Assembly: GCA_018396615.1 (NCBI GenBank)
Contig: JAGTQT010000089.1
Coordinates: 1 to 5,741, forward strand
Source of the DNA: Candidatus Bathyarchaeota archaeon
GTDB taxonomy: Archaea > Thermoproteota > Bathyarchaeia > Bathyarchaeales > Bathycorpusculaceae
DNA length: 5,741 bases
Direction: 5' to 3'
Made by a program: the position numbers and the translations under genes
Notes under the pieces: model-generated
Database searches by the model: none
What the model saw: the letters and a program-made list of their open reading frames with translations, nothing else
What the model was told of the DNA's origin: nothing
Shown here: positions 5,537 through 5,741 of the stretch, piece after piece
Numbering within the stretch: position 1 is the stretch's first letter
Layout: each line of letters begins with the position of its first letter

Positions 5537-5559
5537 CAAGGCAGCGATTTAAGATTGTT

Positions 5560-5638
5560 TGGTAGCGGGGAGTAGATTTGAACTACTGATCTCTGGGTTA
5601 TGAGCCCAGCGGGTTAATCCTGGCTACCCCACCCCGCT
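5560..5638 (-). tRNA. Initiator tRNA-Met (anticodon CAT), CCA encoded
   Basis: The minus strand folds into a complete cloverleaf without an intron. Acceptor stem AGCGGGG/CCCCGCT is 7 of 7 paired. Positions 8-9 are TG. D-stem GGGT/ACCC has loop AGCCAGGATTA. Anticodon stem CTGGG/CCCAG has loop CTCATAA (CAT at 5600-5602). Variable loop is AGATC. T-stem AGTAG/CTACT has loop TTCAAAT. Discriminator A is followed by a genomic CCA. The A1-U72 pair and the three consecutive G-C pairs at 29-31/39-41 are hallmarks of initiator rather than elongator tRNA-Met or tRNA-Ile2. Without CCA the gene is 76 nt (5563-5638). It is convergent with the protease gene and probably monocistronic. Confidence 0.95.
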
Positions 5639-5692
5639 TCTCTTAGGTTCAAGATATCTACTGCTTGGTTGAGGTAGTAAATGCCTAGCCAC

Positions 5693-5702
5693 CGTATATT
5701 AG
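5693..5702 (-). promoter_or_regulatory. Possible TATA box for the tRNA gene
   Basis: On the minus strand CTAATATACG lies about 55-65 bp upstream of the tRNA, predicting a 5' leader of about 35 nt for RNase P to remove. A weaker alternative, TTTACTA (around 5676-5682), would give a shorter leader. I see no gene in 5639-5741. Confidence 0.3.
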
Positions 5703-5741
5703 CATTCTTGTCAGTAAAAACATTTTAGTAACTCCACTCTC

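Noticed and set aside
5341..5539. Two 61-codon minus-strand frames over the protease 3' end
   Set aside because: They run through the protease C terminus and the hairpin terminator, with no ribosome-binding site or recognisable sequence.
1..5741. CRISPR arrays, insertion sequences, integrase sites or phage genes
   Set aside because: I found no regularly spaced direct repeats, no transposase or integrase motifs, and no duplicated tRNA 3' end next to the tRNA-Met gene inside the window.

Overview
The window is archaeal. It carries genes with no bacterial counterpart (transcription factor B, the H/ACA protein Gar1, ribosomal proteins L7Ae, S28e and L24e), TATA/BRE-type promoters rather than -35/-10 boxes, T-rich terminators, and an initiator tRNA with the archaeal A1-U72 pair. 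The gene set and style fit an uncultured TACK-type lineage such as Bathyarchaeia. That placement is an inference from general resemblance, not a phylogeny.

Layout, left to right. (1) Positions 1-381, minus strand: a Gar1-TFB operon reading off the left edge. TFB is cut by the edge, and its TTG start overlaps the Gar1 stop. (2) 382-571: a divergent promoter region. (3) 572-1401, plus strand: a tight ribosomal operon L7Ae-S28e-L24e with a TGATG overlap and a 20-nt gap, ended by a hairpin/T-rich terminator. (4) 1402-1578: a spacer with two TATA-like boxes. (5) 1579-1818, plus: an unrecognised 79-residue charged protein, in the place where ndk and infB often follow L24e in other archaea. (6) 1856-2680, minus: a LigB-family (class III extradiol dioxygenase/Memo-like) protein with intact His-His-Glu ligands. 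(7) 2681-2822: a divergent promoter region. (8) 2823-5477, plus: a large secreted subtilisin-family (S8) protease with signal peptide, I9-like propeptide, full Asp/His/Asn/Ser set, and a beta-rich C-terminal region including a PPC-like domain. (9) 5478-5559: a convergent terminator region holding one hairpin that could serve both strands. (10) 5560-5638, minus: initiator tRNA-Met(CAT) with encoded CCA. (11) 5639-5741: its upstream region, no gene seen.

The left part is core information-processing machinery. L7Ae and Gar1, on opposite sides of one divergent promoter region, are both subunits of the H/ACA pseudouridylation RNP, and TFB is the general initiation factor. The right part is accessory: an exported protease probably used to digest external protein, divergently paired with a putative metal-dependent LigB-type enzyme. 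I see no mobile element, CRISPR array or clearly new multi-gene system. The points most worth a second look are the cysteine-bearing, non-canonical active-site motifs of the protease, the 79-residue orphan, the stand-alone LigB-family protein, and the shared hairpin terminator.
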